Shown: positions 17,249-27,698, numbered from the stretch's first letter. The stretch: 64,000 nt of DNA from Streptomyces armeniacus (GCF_003355155.1 NZ_CP031320.1:2584269-2648268), one strand, 5' to 3'. The notes: generated by a model from the letters alone, not told the origin. Translations and numbers: made by a program.

Positions 17249-19048
17249 GTGACCGCGACGGAGACCGTGACTACCACCACCCACCACCTCTCCCCGGCCT
17301 TCCCCGGCCGTGCCCCCTGGGGCACGGCGAGCAAGCTGCGCGCCTGGCAGCAGGGGGCCATGGACGAGTACCTGAAGCAGCAGCCCCGTGACTTCCTCGC
17401 CGTGGCGACGCCCGGCGCGGGCAAGACGACGTTCGCGCTCACCCTCTGCTCGTGGCTGCTGCACCACCACGTCGTGCAGCAGGTGACGATCGTCGCGCCG
17501 ACGGAGCATCTGAAGCTGCAGTGGGCGGAGGCCGCGGCGCGCATAGGCATCAGGCTGGATCCGGAGTACAGCTCCGGGCCGGTCGGCAAGGAGTACCACG
17601 GCGTCGTCGTGACGTACGCCGGTGTCGGCGTGCGCCCCATGCTGCACCGGAACCGCTGCGAGCAGCGCAAGACCCTCGTCGTACTGGACGAGATCCACCA
17701 CGCGGGAGACAGCAGGTCCTGGGGCGAGGCGTGTCTGGAGGCGTTCGAGCCGGCGACGCGGCGGCTGTCGCTGACGGGTACGCCGTTCCGGTCGGACACG
17801 AACCCGATCCCGTTCGTGGAGTACGCGGAGGGGAACGACGGCGTACGGAAGTCCGTCGCGGACTACACGTACGGCTACGGCACCGCCCTCCAGGACGGCG
17901 TCGTCCGACCCGTCATCTTCCTCTCCTACAGCGGCAACATGCGCTGGCGCACCAAGGCCGGCGACGAGATCGAGGCGCGGCTCGGCGAGCCGATGACCAA
18001 GGACGCGGTGTCGCAGGCGTGGCGTACGGCGCTGGACGCGCGCGGCGAGTGGATGTCCGCCGTGCTGCGGGCCGCGGACCAGCGGCTGACCGAGGTGCGG
18101 AAGGCGGTGCCGGACGCGGGCGGGCTGGTGATCGCCACCGACCAGGACGCGGCACGCGAGTACGCGAAGCTCATCCGGGAGATCACCGGCCGCAAGGCGA
18201 CAGTGGTGCTCTCGGACGACAGCGGGGCGTCGAAGCGGATCGAGGAGTTCCGGCAGTCCGACGACCGTTGGATGGTCGCCGTCCGGATGGTGTCGGAGGG
18301 CGTGGACGTGCCGCGGCTGTCGGTCGGGGTGTACGCGACGACGATCTCCACGCCGCTGTTCTTCGCGCAGGCGGTCGGCCGCTTCGTACGGTCGCGGCGG
18401 CGCGGCGAGACGGCCTCCGTGTTCCTGCCGACCATCCCGACGCTGCTGACCTTCGCGCACGAGATGGAGGTCGAGCGGGACCACGTCCTGGACAAGCCGA
18501 AGAAGGACGCCGAGGAGGACCCGTACGCGGAGGAGGCCGAGCTGCTCGCGGCCGCCGAACGCGAGGAGGACGAGGACACCGACGACGGCGACCAACTGCC
18601 CTTCGAGGCGCTGGAGTCGGACGCGGTCTTCGACCGGGTGACGTACGACGGCGCCGAGTTCGGGATGCAGGCGCACCCGGGCAGCGAGGAGGAGCAGGAC
18701 TACCTCGGCATCCCCGGGCTGCTCGAACCCGACCAGGTGCAGATGCTGCTGCAGAAGCGGCAGGCACGGCAGATCGCGCACAGCCGCAAGAAGCCGGACG
18801 CGGAGGCGGACCTGCTGGAACTGCCCGCCGACCGCCGCCCCGTGGTCACCCACAAGGAACTGATGGAGCTGCGCAAGGAGCTCAACGGGCTGGTCGGCGC
18901 GTACGTCCACCAGAGCGGCAAGCCGCACGGCGTGATCCATACGGAGCTGCGCCGGGTGTGCGGCGGCCCGCCGAGCGCGGAGGCGACGGCGGGGCAGCTG
19001 CGGCAGCGGATCGCCAAGGTACGGGAGTGGGCCACGCGCATGCGGTGA
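17249..19048 (+). CDS. Superfamily 2 DNA/RNA helicase (DEAH type, XPB/COG1061-like)
   Basis: 599 aa. ATP-driven nucleic-acid translocase. GTG 17249 is the first start in frame; no obvious ribosome site. Motifs in order: Q-like LRAWQQGAM near 30, Walker A ATPGAGKTTF near 53, Walker B LVVLDEIHHAGD near 148, motif III LSLTGTPF near 175, and helicase C domain with MVSEGVDVPRLSVGVYAT (about 345) and AVGRFVRSRR (about 375). An acidic linker (EEDEDTDDGDQ) and a C-terminal region with KELMELRKELNGLVGAYVHQSG follow, of unknown use. It stands alone. Repair or transcription-coupled roles are possible but not shown. Confidence 0.88.
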   Translation: MTATETVTTTTHHLSPAFPGRAPWGTASKLRAWQQGAMDEYLKQQPRDFLAVATPGAGKTTFALTLCSWLLHHHVVQQVTIVAPTEHLKLQWAEAAARIGIRLDPEYSSGPVGKEYHGVVVTYAGVGVRPMLHRNRCEQRKTLVVLDEIHHAGDSRSWGEACLEAFEPATRRLSLTGTPFRSDTNPIPFVEYAEGNDGVRKSVADYTYGYGTALQDGVVRPVIFLSYSGNMRWRTKAGDEIEARLGEPMTKDAVSQAWRTALDARGEWMSAVLRAADQRLTEVRKAVPDAGGLVIATDQDAAREYAKLIREITGRKATVVLSDDSGASKRIEEFRQSDDRWMVAVRMVSEGVDVPRLSVGVYATTISTPLFFAQAVGRFVRSRRRGETASVFLPTIPTLLTFAHEMEVERDHVLDKPKKDAEEDPYAEEAELLAAAEREEDEDTDDGDQLPFEALESDAVFDRVTYDGAEFGMQAHPGSEEEQDYLGIPGLLEPDQVQMLLQKRQARQIAHSRKKPDAEADLLELPADRRPVVTHKELMELRKELNGLVGAYVHQSGKPHGVIHTELRRVCGGPPSAEATAGQLRQRIAKVREWATRMR

Positions 19049-19586
19049 CGCGCGCACCGCGTTCCTGCACCTGCCCTTGCACCTGCTCCCGTACGCGTAC
19101 GGGAGCGCGCACCGTACGGAGGCGCCCGCGCCGACCGTACGGATGCGGAGGTGCGCACCGTACGGATGCGGAGGTGCGCACCGTACGGATGCGTCCGCGC
19201 CGCCCGTACGCGCCTCCGCGCCGGCGCACCCGTACGTGGCCGGTATCCGCCGGTGGCAGACGGTCCACGGGGCGCGCGGAACCAGTCGTCACCACCGCTT
19301 TCCGCGCCTTATTCCCGGCAAAACGGACGAGCGCTGACCGGATTCTGGACGGACCCTTCCGGTGAGCGGTATCGATCGCTAAGTTTCCGCTCACGCACAC
19401 GCCCCGTGGCAGCGCCGCCTCGGAGCGCAGCCGGTGACGTATGCACACACAGAGGTAAGTACGCGTTATTTCAGTGCCACTTCGGCCGGCGGCTCTCAGC
19501 GTGGAGAAGCTCTGCTGCCGACGGACGGCAGCGCGGCCCTCCGCGCGTCAGTGGCCGCCCGCCACTCACCCGAGAAGGGGGGCGTC
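19049..19586. other. Gene-free interval with tandem repeats
   Basis: 538 bases between helicase and IclR regulator. It contains a 23-bp tandem repeat (separate entry) within a stretch rich in CCGTACGG words. Beyond that, an open frame reaches upstream from the IclR gene to 19434 but its sequence is not family-like, so it is not called. No clear promoter is recognised. Confidence 0.55.
19135..19193. repeat. 23-bp tandem repeat, about 2.6 copies
   Basis: Copies begin at 19135, 19158 and 19181; each begins CCGTACGGATGCG. No spacers between copies, so it is not a CRISPR. A degenerate copy (CCGTACGGAGGCG) precedes it. Confidence 0.85.
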
Positions 19587-20231
19587 GTGACCGCGGAGAC
19601 CTCTCAGACGCTCGACCGGGGACTGCGGGTCCTCAAGCTGCTCGCCGACACCGACCACGGCCTGACGGTCACCGAGCTGTCCAACAAGCTCGGCGTCAAC
19701 CGCACCGTCGTCTACCGTCTGCTCGCGACCCTCGAACAGCACTCTCTCGTACGCCGCGACCTGGGCGGCCGTGCCCGGGTCGGCCTCGGGGTGCTGCGGC
19801 TGGGCCGGCAGGTGCATCCGCTCGTACGGGAGGCCGCCCTGCCCGCGCTCCGCGCGCTCGCGGAGGACGTGGGCGCCACGGCGCACCTGACGCTCGCGGA
19901 CGGTACGGACGCGCTGGCCGTCGCCGTCGTCGAGCCGAGCTGGACCGACTACCACGTGGCGTACCGCACCGGTTTCCGGCACCCGCTCGACCGCGGCGCC
20001 GCGGGCCGTGCGATCCTCGCCGGCCGGGGCCCCGACCGCGACCTGGGGCCCGGCTACGTGCTCACCCACGGCGAACTGGAGGCCGGCGCCAGCGGCGCCG
20101 CCGCCCCGATGCTGGGCGTGCTCGGCATCGAGGGCAGCGTCGGGGTGGTGATGCTGGCCGAGTCGGTGCCGGAGAAGGTCGGGGACCGGGTGGTGCACGC
20201 CGCACAGGAGGTCGCCGACGCGCTGCGGTGA
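19587..20231 (+). CDS. IclR-family transcriptional regulator
   Basis: 214 aa. GTG 19587 is chosen because AGAAGGGG precedes it and the IclR fold starts right after (TLDRGLRVLKLLADT). The winged helix LTVTELSNKLGVNRTVVYRLLATL in two parts occupies about 25-50, followed by the effector domain (RALAEDVGATAHLT, FRHPLDRGAAGRAIL). It is about 40 residues shorter than typical IclR proteins and its effector domain ends soon after GSVGVVMLAE, but this is common. It is followed 23 bases on by an exported S16-type peptidase on the same strand. The target genes are not evident. Confidence 0.85.
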   Translation: MTAETSQTLDRGLRVLKLLADTDHGLTVTELSNKLGVNRTVVYRLLATLEQHSLVRRDLGGRARVGLGVLRLGRQVHPLVREAALPALRALAEDVGATAHLTLADGTDALAVAVVEPSWTDYHVAYRTGFRHPLDRGAAGRAILAGRGPDRDLGPGYVLTHGELEAGASGAAAPMLGVLGIEGSVGVVMLAESVPEKVGDRVVHAAQEVADALR

Positions 20232-20254
20232 CCCGGTGAATTAGATTTCCCCCC

Positions 20255-21112
20255 ATGCCACCGACCAGCCCGCCGCCGACCAGCCCGCCGCCGTCCGGCA
20301 AGTCCGCGTCCCCGCCCGGTCCGCCGTCCCCCGCGCGGCGCCGCCGCACGCTCGCCGTCTGCGCCGTCCCCGTCGCCGCGCTGCTCGCGGTCGCCGTCTT
20401 CGCCCCGCTGCCGTACTCCGTCGCACAGCCCGGCCTCACCGCGAACGTCATCGGCGAGTACAAGGGCGAGCCCGTCATTGCCGTCTCCGGCAAGGAGCAG
20501 GTCCGGGAGACGGAGGGCGAGTTGCTGATGACGACGATCGCCGCGACCTCGCCGGACGCGTCGGTACGGCTGCCGGACGTCGTACGCGACTGGTTCGCGA
20601 AGGACCGCGCCGTGATGCCGCGCGACTCGGTCTACCCGGTCGGCGACAACCCGGCGGAGGTGCGCGAGCACAACGAGGCCGAGATGCGCGAGTCGCAGAA
20701 CGTCGCGGTGCGGGCCGCCCTGCGCGAACTGCGCATGTCCCCGGACGACGTACGGGTCAAGCTCAACCTGGCGGACGTCGGCGGCCCCAGCGCCGGCCTG
20801 TTCTTCACCCTCGGCATCATCGACAAACTGGACGGCGACGGCCGCGGCGGCGACCTCACGGGCGGCCGTACGATCGCGGGCACCGGCACGATCGAGGCCA
20901 ACGGCGAGATCGGCCCGGTCGGCGGCGTACCGCTGAAGACGCAGGCGGCGAAGCGGGACGGCGCGACGGTCTTCCTGGTCCCGAAGGACGAGTGCGCGGA
21001 CGCCCAGGCGAACACCCCGAAGGGCCTGCGCCTGGTGCCGGTCGCCACGCTGGACGGCGCGCTGGACGCCCTGAAGTCCCTGAAGGACGGCGGCAAGGTC
21101 CCCAGCTGCTAG
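20255..21112 (+). CDS. Membrane-anchored Lon-like serine protease (S16 fold, YlbL type)
   Basis: 285 aa. After a Pro/Ser-rich cytoplasmic start (1-30), one transmembrane helix lies at about 32-52, so the protease domain is outside. GGPSAGLFF places the catalytic serine at S179 and PLKTQAAKRDG the lysine at K228, the Ser-Lys dyad of Lon proteases. VGGVPLKTQ and PKDEC match the YlbL/VPS-like branch. YlbL proteins usually have a PDZ domain between anchor and protease; here the spacer (55-165) is short and no PDZ GLGF-type loop is seen. ATG 20255 is 23 bases after the IclR stop. Substrates unknown. Confidence 0.82.
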   Translation: MPPTSPPPTSPPPSGKSASPPGPPSPARRRRTLAVCAVPVAALLAVAVFAPLPYSVAQPGLTANVIGEYKGEPVIAVSGKEQVRETEGELLMTTIAATSPDASVRLPDVVRDWFAKDRAVMPRDSVYPVGDNPAEVREHNEAEMRESQNVAVRAALRELRMSPDDVRVKLNLADVGGPSAGLFFTLGIIDKLDGDGRGGDLTGGRTIAGTGTIEANGEIGPVGGVPLKTQAAKRDGATVFLVPKDECADAQANTPKGLRLVPVATLDGALDALKSLKDGGKVPSC

Positions 21113-21120
21113 CCACACCC

Positions 21121-21174
21121 AAGCCCGTCCGGGGAGCCGGGCCACAACCAAGCCCGTCCGGCGTTTGAGGACGG
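21121..21174. repeat. Dispersed repeat, locus 2
   Basis: A truncated copy (AAGCCCGTCCGG, 21121-21132) and a full copy at 21151-21174 in the same orientation, between the protease gene and the convergent oxidase. Confidence 0.8.
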
Positions 21175-21238
21175 CCCTGTACCGGCGGCGGGTGGCCGGG
21201 GCGGGGCGGCGCGCCCGGTACCTACCTGCGGCGGCGGC

Positions 21239-22612
21239 CTAGAACAGCTTGCCCGGATTCAGCAGACCGTGCGGGTCGAAGACCTGCTTGATCCCGCGCT
21301 GTATCTCCAGCCCCACCGGCCCCAGTTCGCGCGCGAGCCACTCCTTCTTCAGGACGCCCACACCGTGTTCGCCCGTGATGGTGCCGCCGAGTTCCAGCCC
21401 CAGGGCCATGATCTCGTCGAACGACTCACGCGCGCGTCGCGCCTCGTCCTCGTCCGTCGGGTCGAAGCACACGATGGGGTGCGTGTTCCCGTCACCGGCG
21501 TGGGCGCACGAGCCGACCGTCAGGCCGTACTTGTCGCCGATCGCCGACGCACCGTCGAGCATCGCGGCAAGCTGGGACCGCGGCACGCACACGTCGTCGA
21601 TGAGCGTCGTGCCGGTCACCTTCTCGAGGGCGACGAGCGCCAGCCGCCGTGCCTGCAGCAGCAGTTCGGACTCGGCGGCGTCGTCGGCGGGGACCACTTC
21701 GGTGGCGCCGGCCGCGTCGCACAGTTCGCCGACGGCGGCCAGTTCGGCGGCGGCAGCGGCTTCCGGGAGGTCGAACCCCGCCAGCAGCAGCGCCTCCGTC
21801 GTCTCCGGGAGGCCCATCCGCGCCATGTCGTTGACGGCACGCAGCGTCGTACGGTCCATGATTTCCAGAAGCGACGGCGCGTGCCCGCGTTCCATGATCC
21901 GGCAGACGGCGTCGCACGCGGTGGCCATGGAGGGGAACTCCGCGGCGAGGACCAACTGCCGGGGCGGTTCCGGCCGCAGCGCCAGCGTGGCCCGTACGAC
22001 GATGCCGAGGCTGCCCTCGGAGCCGACGAGCAGCCGCGTGAGGTCGTAGCCCGCGACGCCCTTCACGGTCCGGCGGCCGGTGGACATCAGGCGGCCGTCC
22101 GCCAGGACGACGTCCAGGCCGAGCACGTACTCCGCGGTGACGCCGTACTTCACGCAGCACAGGCCGCCGGACGCGGTGCCGATGTTGCCGCCGATCGTGC
22201 ACTGCTCCCAACTGGAGGGGTCCGGCGGGTAGAACAGGCCGTGTTCGCCGACGGCGCGGGACAGCGTGGCGTTCACGACGCCGGGTTCGACGATGGCGAT
22301 CCGTTCGACGGGATTGATCTCCAGGATGCGGTCCATCTTGACCATGGACAGCACGATGCAGCCCTCGGACGCGGTGGCGGCGCCGGACAGCCCCGTACGC
22401 GCGCCCTGCGGGACGACGGGCACGCGCAGCGCCGTCGCGGTGCGCATCACGTGCTGCACCTCTTCGACGGTGCGCGGCTGTACGACGGCCGCCGCAGCCC
22501 CCGCCTCGCAGAAGCCGGCCATGTCGTGGGCGTAGGACCGCACCACGTCGGGATCGGTGACGACGGCCTCGGCGGGCAGCCCGGCCTGCAACTGTTCGAG
22601 GAGCGCGCTCAT
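21239..22612 (-). CDS. FAD-linked oxidase of the glycolate oxidase GlcD / D-lactate dehydrogenase type
   Basis: 457 aa. Oxidises a 2-hydroxyacid using FAD. ATG 22612 is the start of the family-like region (MSALLEQLQAGLPAEAV); the frame stays open upstream without family similarity. FAD-binding PCMH motifs are PQGARTGLSGAATA near 70, PDPSSWEQCTIGGNIGTASG near 130 and GSEGSLGIV near 195. The C-terminal cap contains HAGDGNTHP and GTITGEHGVG near 410 and ends GLLNPGKLF, all standard for GlcD. No iron-sulfur partner (GlcF) is nearby, so glycolate versus D-lactate or another acid cannot be decided. Confidence 0.88.
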   Translation of the reverse strand: MSALLEQLQAGLPAEAVVTDPDVVRSYAHDMAGFCEAGAAAAVVQPRTVEEVQHVMRTATALRVPVVPQGARTGLSGAATASEGCIVLSMVKMDRILEINPVERIAIVEPGVVNATLSRAVGEHGLFYPPDPSSWEQCTIGGNIGTASGGLCCVKYGVTAEYVLGLDVVLADGRLMSTGRRTVKGVAGYDLTRLLVGSEGSLGIVVRATLALRPEPPRQLVLAAEFPSMATACDAVCRIMERGHAPSLLEIMDRTTLRAVNDMARMGLPETTEALLLAGFDLPEAAAAAELAAVGELCDAAGATEVVPADDAAESELLLQARRLALVALEKVTGTTLIDDVCVPRSQLAAMLDGASAIGDKYGLTVGSCAHAGDGNTHPIVCFDPTDEDEARRARESFDEIMALGLELGGTITGEHGVGVLKKEWLARELGPVGLEIQRGIKQVFDPHGLLNPGKLF

Positions 22613-22693
22613 GTCAGCAGCCTCGCACCCGGGTGCGGGCCGGGCAACAGACGGTCCGCGGGTTCCTCGGCCGCGCCTCACCCGGGCACGCGG

Positions 22694-22768
22694 CCGCGGT
22701 TACCCCGGCGCCCCTCCGCGGCCACCCCGGCGCCCGCCCGCGGCTACCCCGGCGCCCGCCCGCGGCTA
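22694..22768. repeat. 22-bp tandem repeat running into the TetR stop codon
   Basis: Copies begin at 22694, 22716, 22738 and 22760, each starting CCGCGG and continuing with an ACCCCGGCGCCC core. The last copy is cut short and contains the tetR stop (22766-22768). Confidence 0.85.
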
Positions 22769-23521
22769 CCGCGGCTCGCGCGCCGCCACCAGTACGGCGA
22801 CGCCGTCGAGCAGCGTGTTCAGGCCGAAACCGAAGTCGTCGTCCGGATCGCCCGGTTCGTCGATGACACCGCTCCGCAGCACGGCGGTGATCTCCGGGAA
22901 GCGCTGGGCGTCGGTGAGCTCGCCGAGCAGCCTGCCGTACGCCGCGGTCGCCTCCTGAAGGCTGCTGCCGTCCGCGCGCGCGGCGGCGTCGAGGTCCGAC
23001 ATGAGGCGCGCTTCCTGCCGTACGAAGCTGCTCAGCAGCATGATCACGCCCAGCTTCTCGCCCGGGTCGAGTCCGGTGCCGCGCATGCAGGCCAGGCCGC
23101 GTTCCATCCAGGCGACGGAGTGCGGGGTCGCGGGCGGGGTGGTGATCGGGATGCGCAGCGCCCACAGGTTCCGGTGGGACGCGGCGCGCAGCTCCGCGGC
23201 CCAGGCGGTGAGCGCCGGGCGCCAGCCGTCCTCGGGGGGCGGGCCCTCGGGCGGCGTGCCGTAGGCCGCGTCCTCCATCAGGATGAGCAGCTCGTCCTTG
23301 GACCCCACGTACCGGTACAGCGACATCGTGGAGACGCCGAGTTCGGCGGCCACACGTCCCATCGACACGGCCGTCAGGCCCTCGGCGGCGGCGAGCGCGA
23401 TGCCGGTGCTGACGATGCGGTCGGTGGTGAGGCCGGGCCGAGGGCCCTTGCGGGTGCCTTCGCGGAGGCCCCAGGCCCGCGCGAGGCCGGGCGGCAGGGT
23501 CGTGCCGCGTTCGTCGTCCAT
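22766..23521 (-). CDS. TetR-family repressor divergent from a DrrAB-type exporter
   Basis: 251 aa. ATG 23521 begins MDDERGTTLPPG. The helix-turn-helix is at about 40-75: IALAAAEGLTAVSMGRVAAE then VSTMSLYRYVGSKDELLILM. The C-terminal ligand domain (TetR_C type) has WAAELRAASHRNLWAL and ERGLACMRGTGLDPGEKL. It is transcribed away from the ABC exporter genes across 117 bases that contain a 59-bp dyad, the expected operator. This arrangement predicts that a small molecule exported by the transporter relieves repression. The 3' end lies in a 22-bp tandem repeat. Confidence 0.88.
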   Translation of the reverse strand: MDDERGTTLPPGLARAWGLREGTRKGPRPGLTTDRIVSTGIALAAAEGLTAVSMGRVAAELGVSTMSLYRYVGSKDELLILMEDAAYGTPPEGPPPEDGWRPALTAWAAELRAASHRNLWALRIPITTPPATPHSVAWMERGLACMRGTGLDPGEKLGVIMLLSSFVRQEARLMSDLDAAARADGSSLQEATAAYGRLLGELTDAQRFPEITAVLRSGVIDEPGDPDDDFGFGLNTLLDGVAVLVAAREPR

Positions 23522-23560
23522 GCCGTGCCCGCTCCGTTCCGCTGCCCCGCTCCGCTGGAC

Positions 23561-23619
23561 TGTGTATACCTTACGCAGTACCGTGTACGCGATACGCGGT
23601 AGTGCGTATGACATACACA
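23561..23619. promoter_or_regulatory. 59-bp imperfect dyad: operator for the TetR/ABC divergon
   Basis: Centred at 23590, 22 of 29 symmetric positions pair. The outermost 7 bases are perfect (TGTGTAT ... ATACACA), with inner blocks TACGCA/TGCGTA and TACCG/CGGTA. It occupies most of the gap between the divergent starts at 23521 and 23639. Its length suggests two dimers or two overlapping sites. Confidence 0.8.
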
Positions 23620-23638
23620 GAAGACGGGGTGTGGTGAG

Positions 23639-24676
23639 GTGGACGAGACGGAGTACGCGATCGAGGCGCATGGCCTCCGGAAGTCGTACGGCGCGGTGCC
23701 GGTGCTCGACGGCATCGGACTGGAGGTGCCGCGCGGCGAGGTGTTCGCGCTGCTCGGCCCGAACGGCGCGGGCAAGACCACAACCGTGCGCATCCTGGCC
23801 ACGCTCGACCGCGCCGACGCCGGACAGGTGCGGGTCGCGGGCCACGACGTGGTCGCCGAACGCGCGCTGGTGCGCCGCCGTATCAGTCTCACCGGGCAGT
23901 ACGCCGCCGTCGACGAGCAGCAGACCGGCGCCGAGAACCTCCGCATGATGGCTCGGCTCACCGGCCTCCCGCGCGCGCACTCCAGGGAGCGCGCGGCGGA
24001 ACTGCTCGACCGCTTCGGGCTGACCGCCGCGGCCCGGCGCCGCGTCAGCACCTACTCGGGCGGGATGCGGCGGCGGCTGGACATCGCCGCCGGGCTGGTG
24101 GGCAGCCCGGAGGTGCTGTTCCTGGACGAACCGACCACCGGGCTCGACCTGCACAGCAGGCACGTCATGTGGGAGGCCGTGGAGCGGCTGGCCGCGTCCG
24201 GGGTGACGGTGTTCCTCACCACCCAGTACCTGGAGGAGGCGGACCGGCTCGCGGACCGTATCGCCGTCCTGGACGGCGGGCGCCTGGTCGCGCGGGGCAC
24301 GGCGGCGGAGCTGAAGCGGCGCTTCGCGGACCACCGGCTGGACCTCACCTTCACCGACGCCGAGTCCCGGCGGCTGGCGGCGGAGCGGTACGCCGTACGG
24401 GTCGTGGGCGGCCGTGCCCGCGATGAGGGTCCCGGCGGGGGAGCGGACGGCCCCCGCGGCCCCCGCACGCTGAGCCTGGCGACGGACGGGAGCGCGGCGC
24501 ACGTACGGGCGCTGCTGGACGAGATCGATCCGGAACGCCGGACCGTGAGCCGCTTCGAGCTGCAGGGGGCGACGCTCGACGACGTCTTCCTCGCGCTGAC
24601 GGGTCACCCGGCAGGCCACCGGGCGGAAGGGGAATGGGAGTTGGACGCCGAGGGGGAGGTGGCGGGACATGTCTGA
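23639..24676 (+). CDS. ABC exporter ATP-binding protein, DrrA type
   Basis: 345 aa. GTG 23639. ATPase that drives the permease encoded next. Walker A LGPNGAGKTT at about 39-48, signature YSGGMRRRLDIA near 142, Walker B VLFLDEPTTGLD near 160, and the H-loop region FLTTQYLEEADRLADRIAVL. The C-terminal 90 residues are the DrrA-type extension ending with LDDVFLALTGHPAGHR. It overlaps the permease start by 8 bases. Relatives give self-resistance to antibiotics such as daunorubicin, but no biosynthetic genes are nearby here. Confidence 0.92.
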   Translation: MDETEYAIEAHGLRKSYGAVPVLDGIGLEVPRGEVFALLGPNGAGKTTTVRILATLDRADAGQVRVAGHDVVAERALVRRRISLTGQYAAVDEQQTGAENLRMMARLTGLPRAHSRERAAELLDRFGLTAAARRRVSTYSGGMRRRLDIAAGLVGSPEVLFLDEPTTGLDLHSRHVMWEAVERLAASGVTVFLTTQYLEEADRLADRIAVLDGGRLVARGTAAELKRRFADHRLDLTFTDAESRRLAAERYAVRVVGGRARDEGPGGGADGPRGPRTLSLATDGSAAHVRALLDEIDPERRTVSRFELQGATLDDVFLALTGHPAGHRAEGEWELDAEGEVAGHV

Positions 24677-25556
24677 GGTCACGGCAGCGGTGCGGGGAGC
24701 GGTGGTGCGGGAGGACACGTCGCACGACGGCATATCGCACGACGGCACATCGCACGACGGCACGTCGCGCTGCGGGACATCGCCGCGCGGCACATCGATT
24801 CGTGCAATGTTGCGCGACGCCGGGACCTTGACCGGCCGCTGCGTACGGCTCAGTGCGCGCCAAGTGGACGCCGTCATCACGGCGCTGGCCCTGCCGGTGA
24901 TGCTGATGCTGGTGTTCGTCTACTTCTTCGGCGGCGCCATCGACACCGGCACCCGGTACGTCACGTACGTCGTGCCCGGCGTCCTCGCCCTGTGCGCGGG
25001 CTTCGGAGCGGCCACCACCGCGGTGAGCGTCAGCCAGGACATGAAGGACGGCATCATCGACCGGCTGCGCTCGATGGACGTCAGCGGTACGGCGATGCTG
25101 ACCGGTCACGTCCTCGCCAGCGCCGTCCGCAACACGGTCGCGACCGCCGTCGTCTTCGGCGTCGCCTTCCTGATCGGCTTCCGGCCGGGCGCGGGTGCCG
25201 CGGGCTGGCTGGCCGCCGGGGCCGTGCTCATCGCGTACATCCTGGCGCTGTCGTGGCTGTCCGCGGCGGTCGGGCTGCTTGTCAGATCGCCGGAGGCGGC
25301 GGGCGGTTTCACGTTCTTCGTGATGTTCCTGCCGTATCCGAGCAGCGCGTTCGTGCCGATCGAGACCATGCCGGGGTGGCTGCACGGCTTCTCCGAGCAC
25401 CAGCCGGCGACCCCCGTCATCGAGTCGCTGCGGGAGCTGCTGCTCGGGCAGCCTGCCGGGGCCACGGCGTGGCAGGCGCTGGCCTGGTGCGGCGGCATCG
25501 TCGCCGCCTCCGTCCCGGCGGCGGCCGCGCTGTTCCGACGCCGCACGCGCGGCTGA
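24669..25556 (+). CDS. ABC-2 exporter permease, DrrB type
   Basis: 295 aa with about six hydrophobic helices. ATG 24669 overlaps the ATPase gene by 8 bases. Typical ABC-2 features: SVSQDMKDGIIDRLRSMDVS after helix 2 and GFTFFVMFLPYPSSAFVP before the last helices. Residues about 17-41 are unusual: the pentad T-S-H-D-G is repeated and decays, encoded by five 15-base tandem units (24717-24791). This cytoplasmic repeat precedes the conserved domain (TLTGRCVRLSARQVD) and may be dispensable. A dispersed repeat begins two bases after the stop codon. Confidence 0.9.
   Translation: MSEVTAAVRGAVVREDTSHDGISHDGTSHDGTSRCGTSPRGTSIRAMLRDAGTLTGRCVRLSARQVDAVITALALPVMLMLVFVYFFGGAIDTGTRYVTYVVPGVLALCAGFGAATTAVSVSQDMKDGIIDRLRSMDVSGTAMLTGHVLASAVRNTVATAVVFGVAFLIGFRPGAGAAGWLAAGAVLIAYILALSWLSAAVGLLVRSPEAAGGFTFFVMFLPYPSSAFVPIETMPGWLHGFSEHQPATPVIESLRELLLGQPAGATAWQALAWCGGIVAASVPAAAALFRRRTRG
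24717..24791 (+). repeat. 15-bp tandem repeat inside the permease gene
   Basis: Five units of pattern ACrTCGCACGACGGC starting at 24717, 24732, 24747, 24762 and 24777; the first three nearly identical, the last two diverged. Reading frame is kept, so copy number could vary without a frameshift. Confidence 0.8.
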
Positions 25557-25558
25557 TC

Positions 25559-25761
25559 AGCCCGTCCGGCGTTTGAGGACGGCCCTCAGCCACTGACGTG
25601 CGGCAGCCGCCGGTGGGCGGTCACCGCATCGCACGCGGGTGCGGCCCGGGAACGGGCCGGGGTTCGTCCTCAATCGCCGGACGGGCTTCATGTGGTGCGG
25701 TATCGCCCCACAGTGCCGCTACATCGTGGCCGAGGGCCGTCCTCAAACGCCGGACGGGCTT
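25559..25761. repeat. Dispersed repeat, locus 3 (one forward, two inverted copies)
   Basis: Forward copy 25559-25582 immediately after the permease stop; inverted copies 25665-25688 and 25737-25761. A partial inverted copy follows at about 25775. Located between convergent permease and hppD genes, so a role in transcript ends is plausible. Confidence 0.8.
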
Positions 25762-25798
25762 GATGTGGCGGAGGCCGTCCTCAAGTGGCGGCGGCGCG

Positions 25799-27555
<1,757 letters not shown>

Positions 27556-27698
27556 CCGGTCCCGCGGTGCTGCCGCGGGGCCCGACGGGCACGACACGTC
27601 TAGGGGCATGCCGCGCGGCCCGTGGACGGGCTTGTCACGCGGGGCGTCAACCGGCGCGTCAACCGCGGCGCCACGTGGCACGTCAACACGGCGTGCCA

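Noticed and set aside
19135..19193. CRISPR-like repeat spacing
   Set aside because: Units are contiguous with no spacers; the same holds for the repeats at 22694 and 39361.
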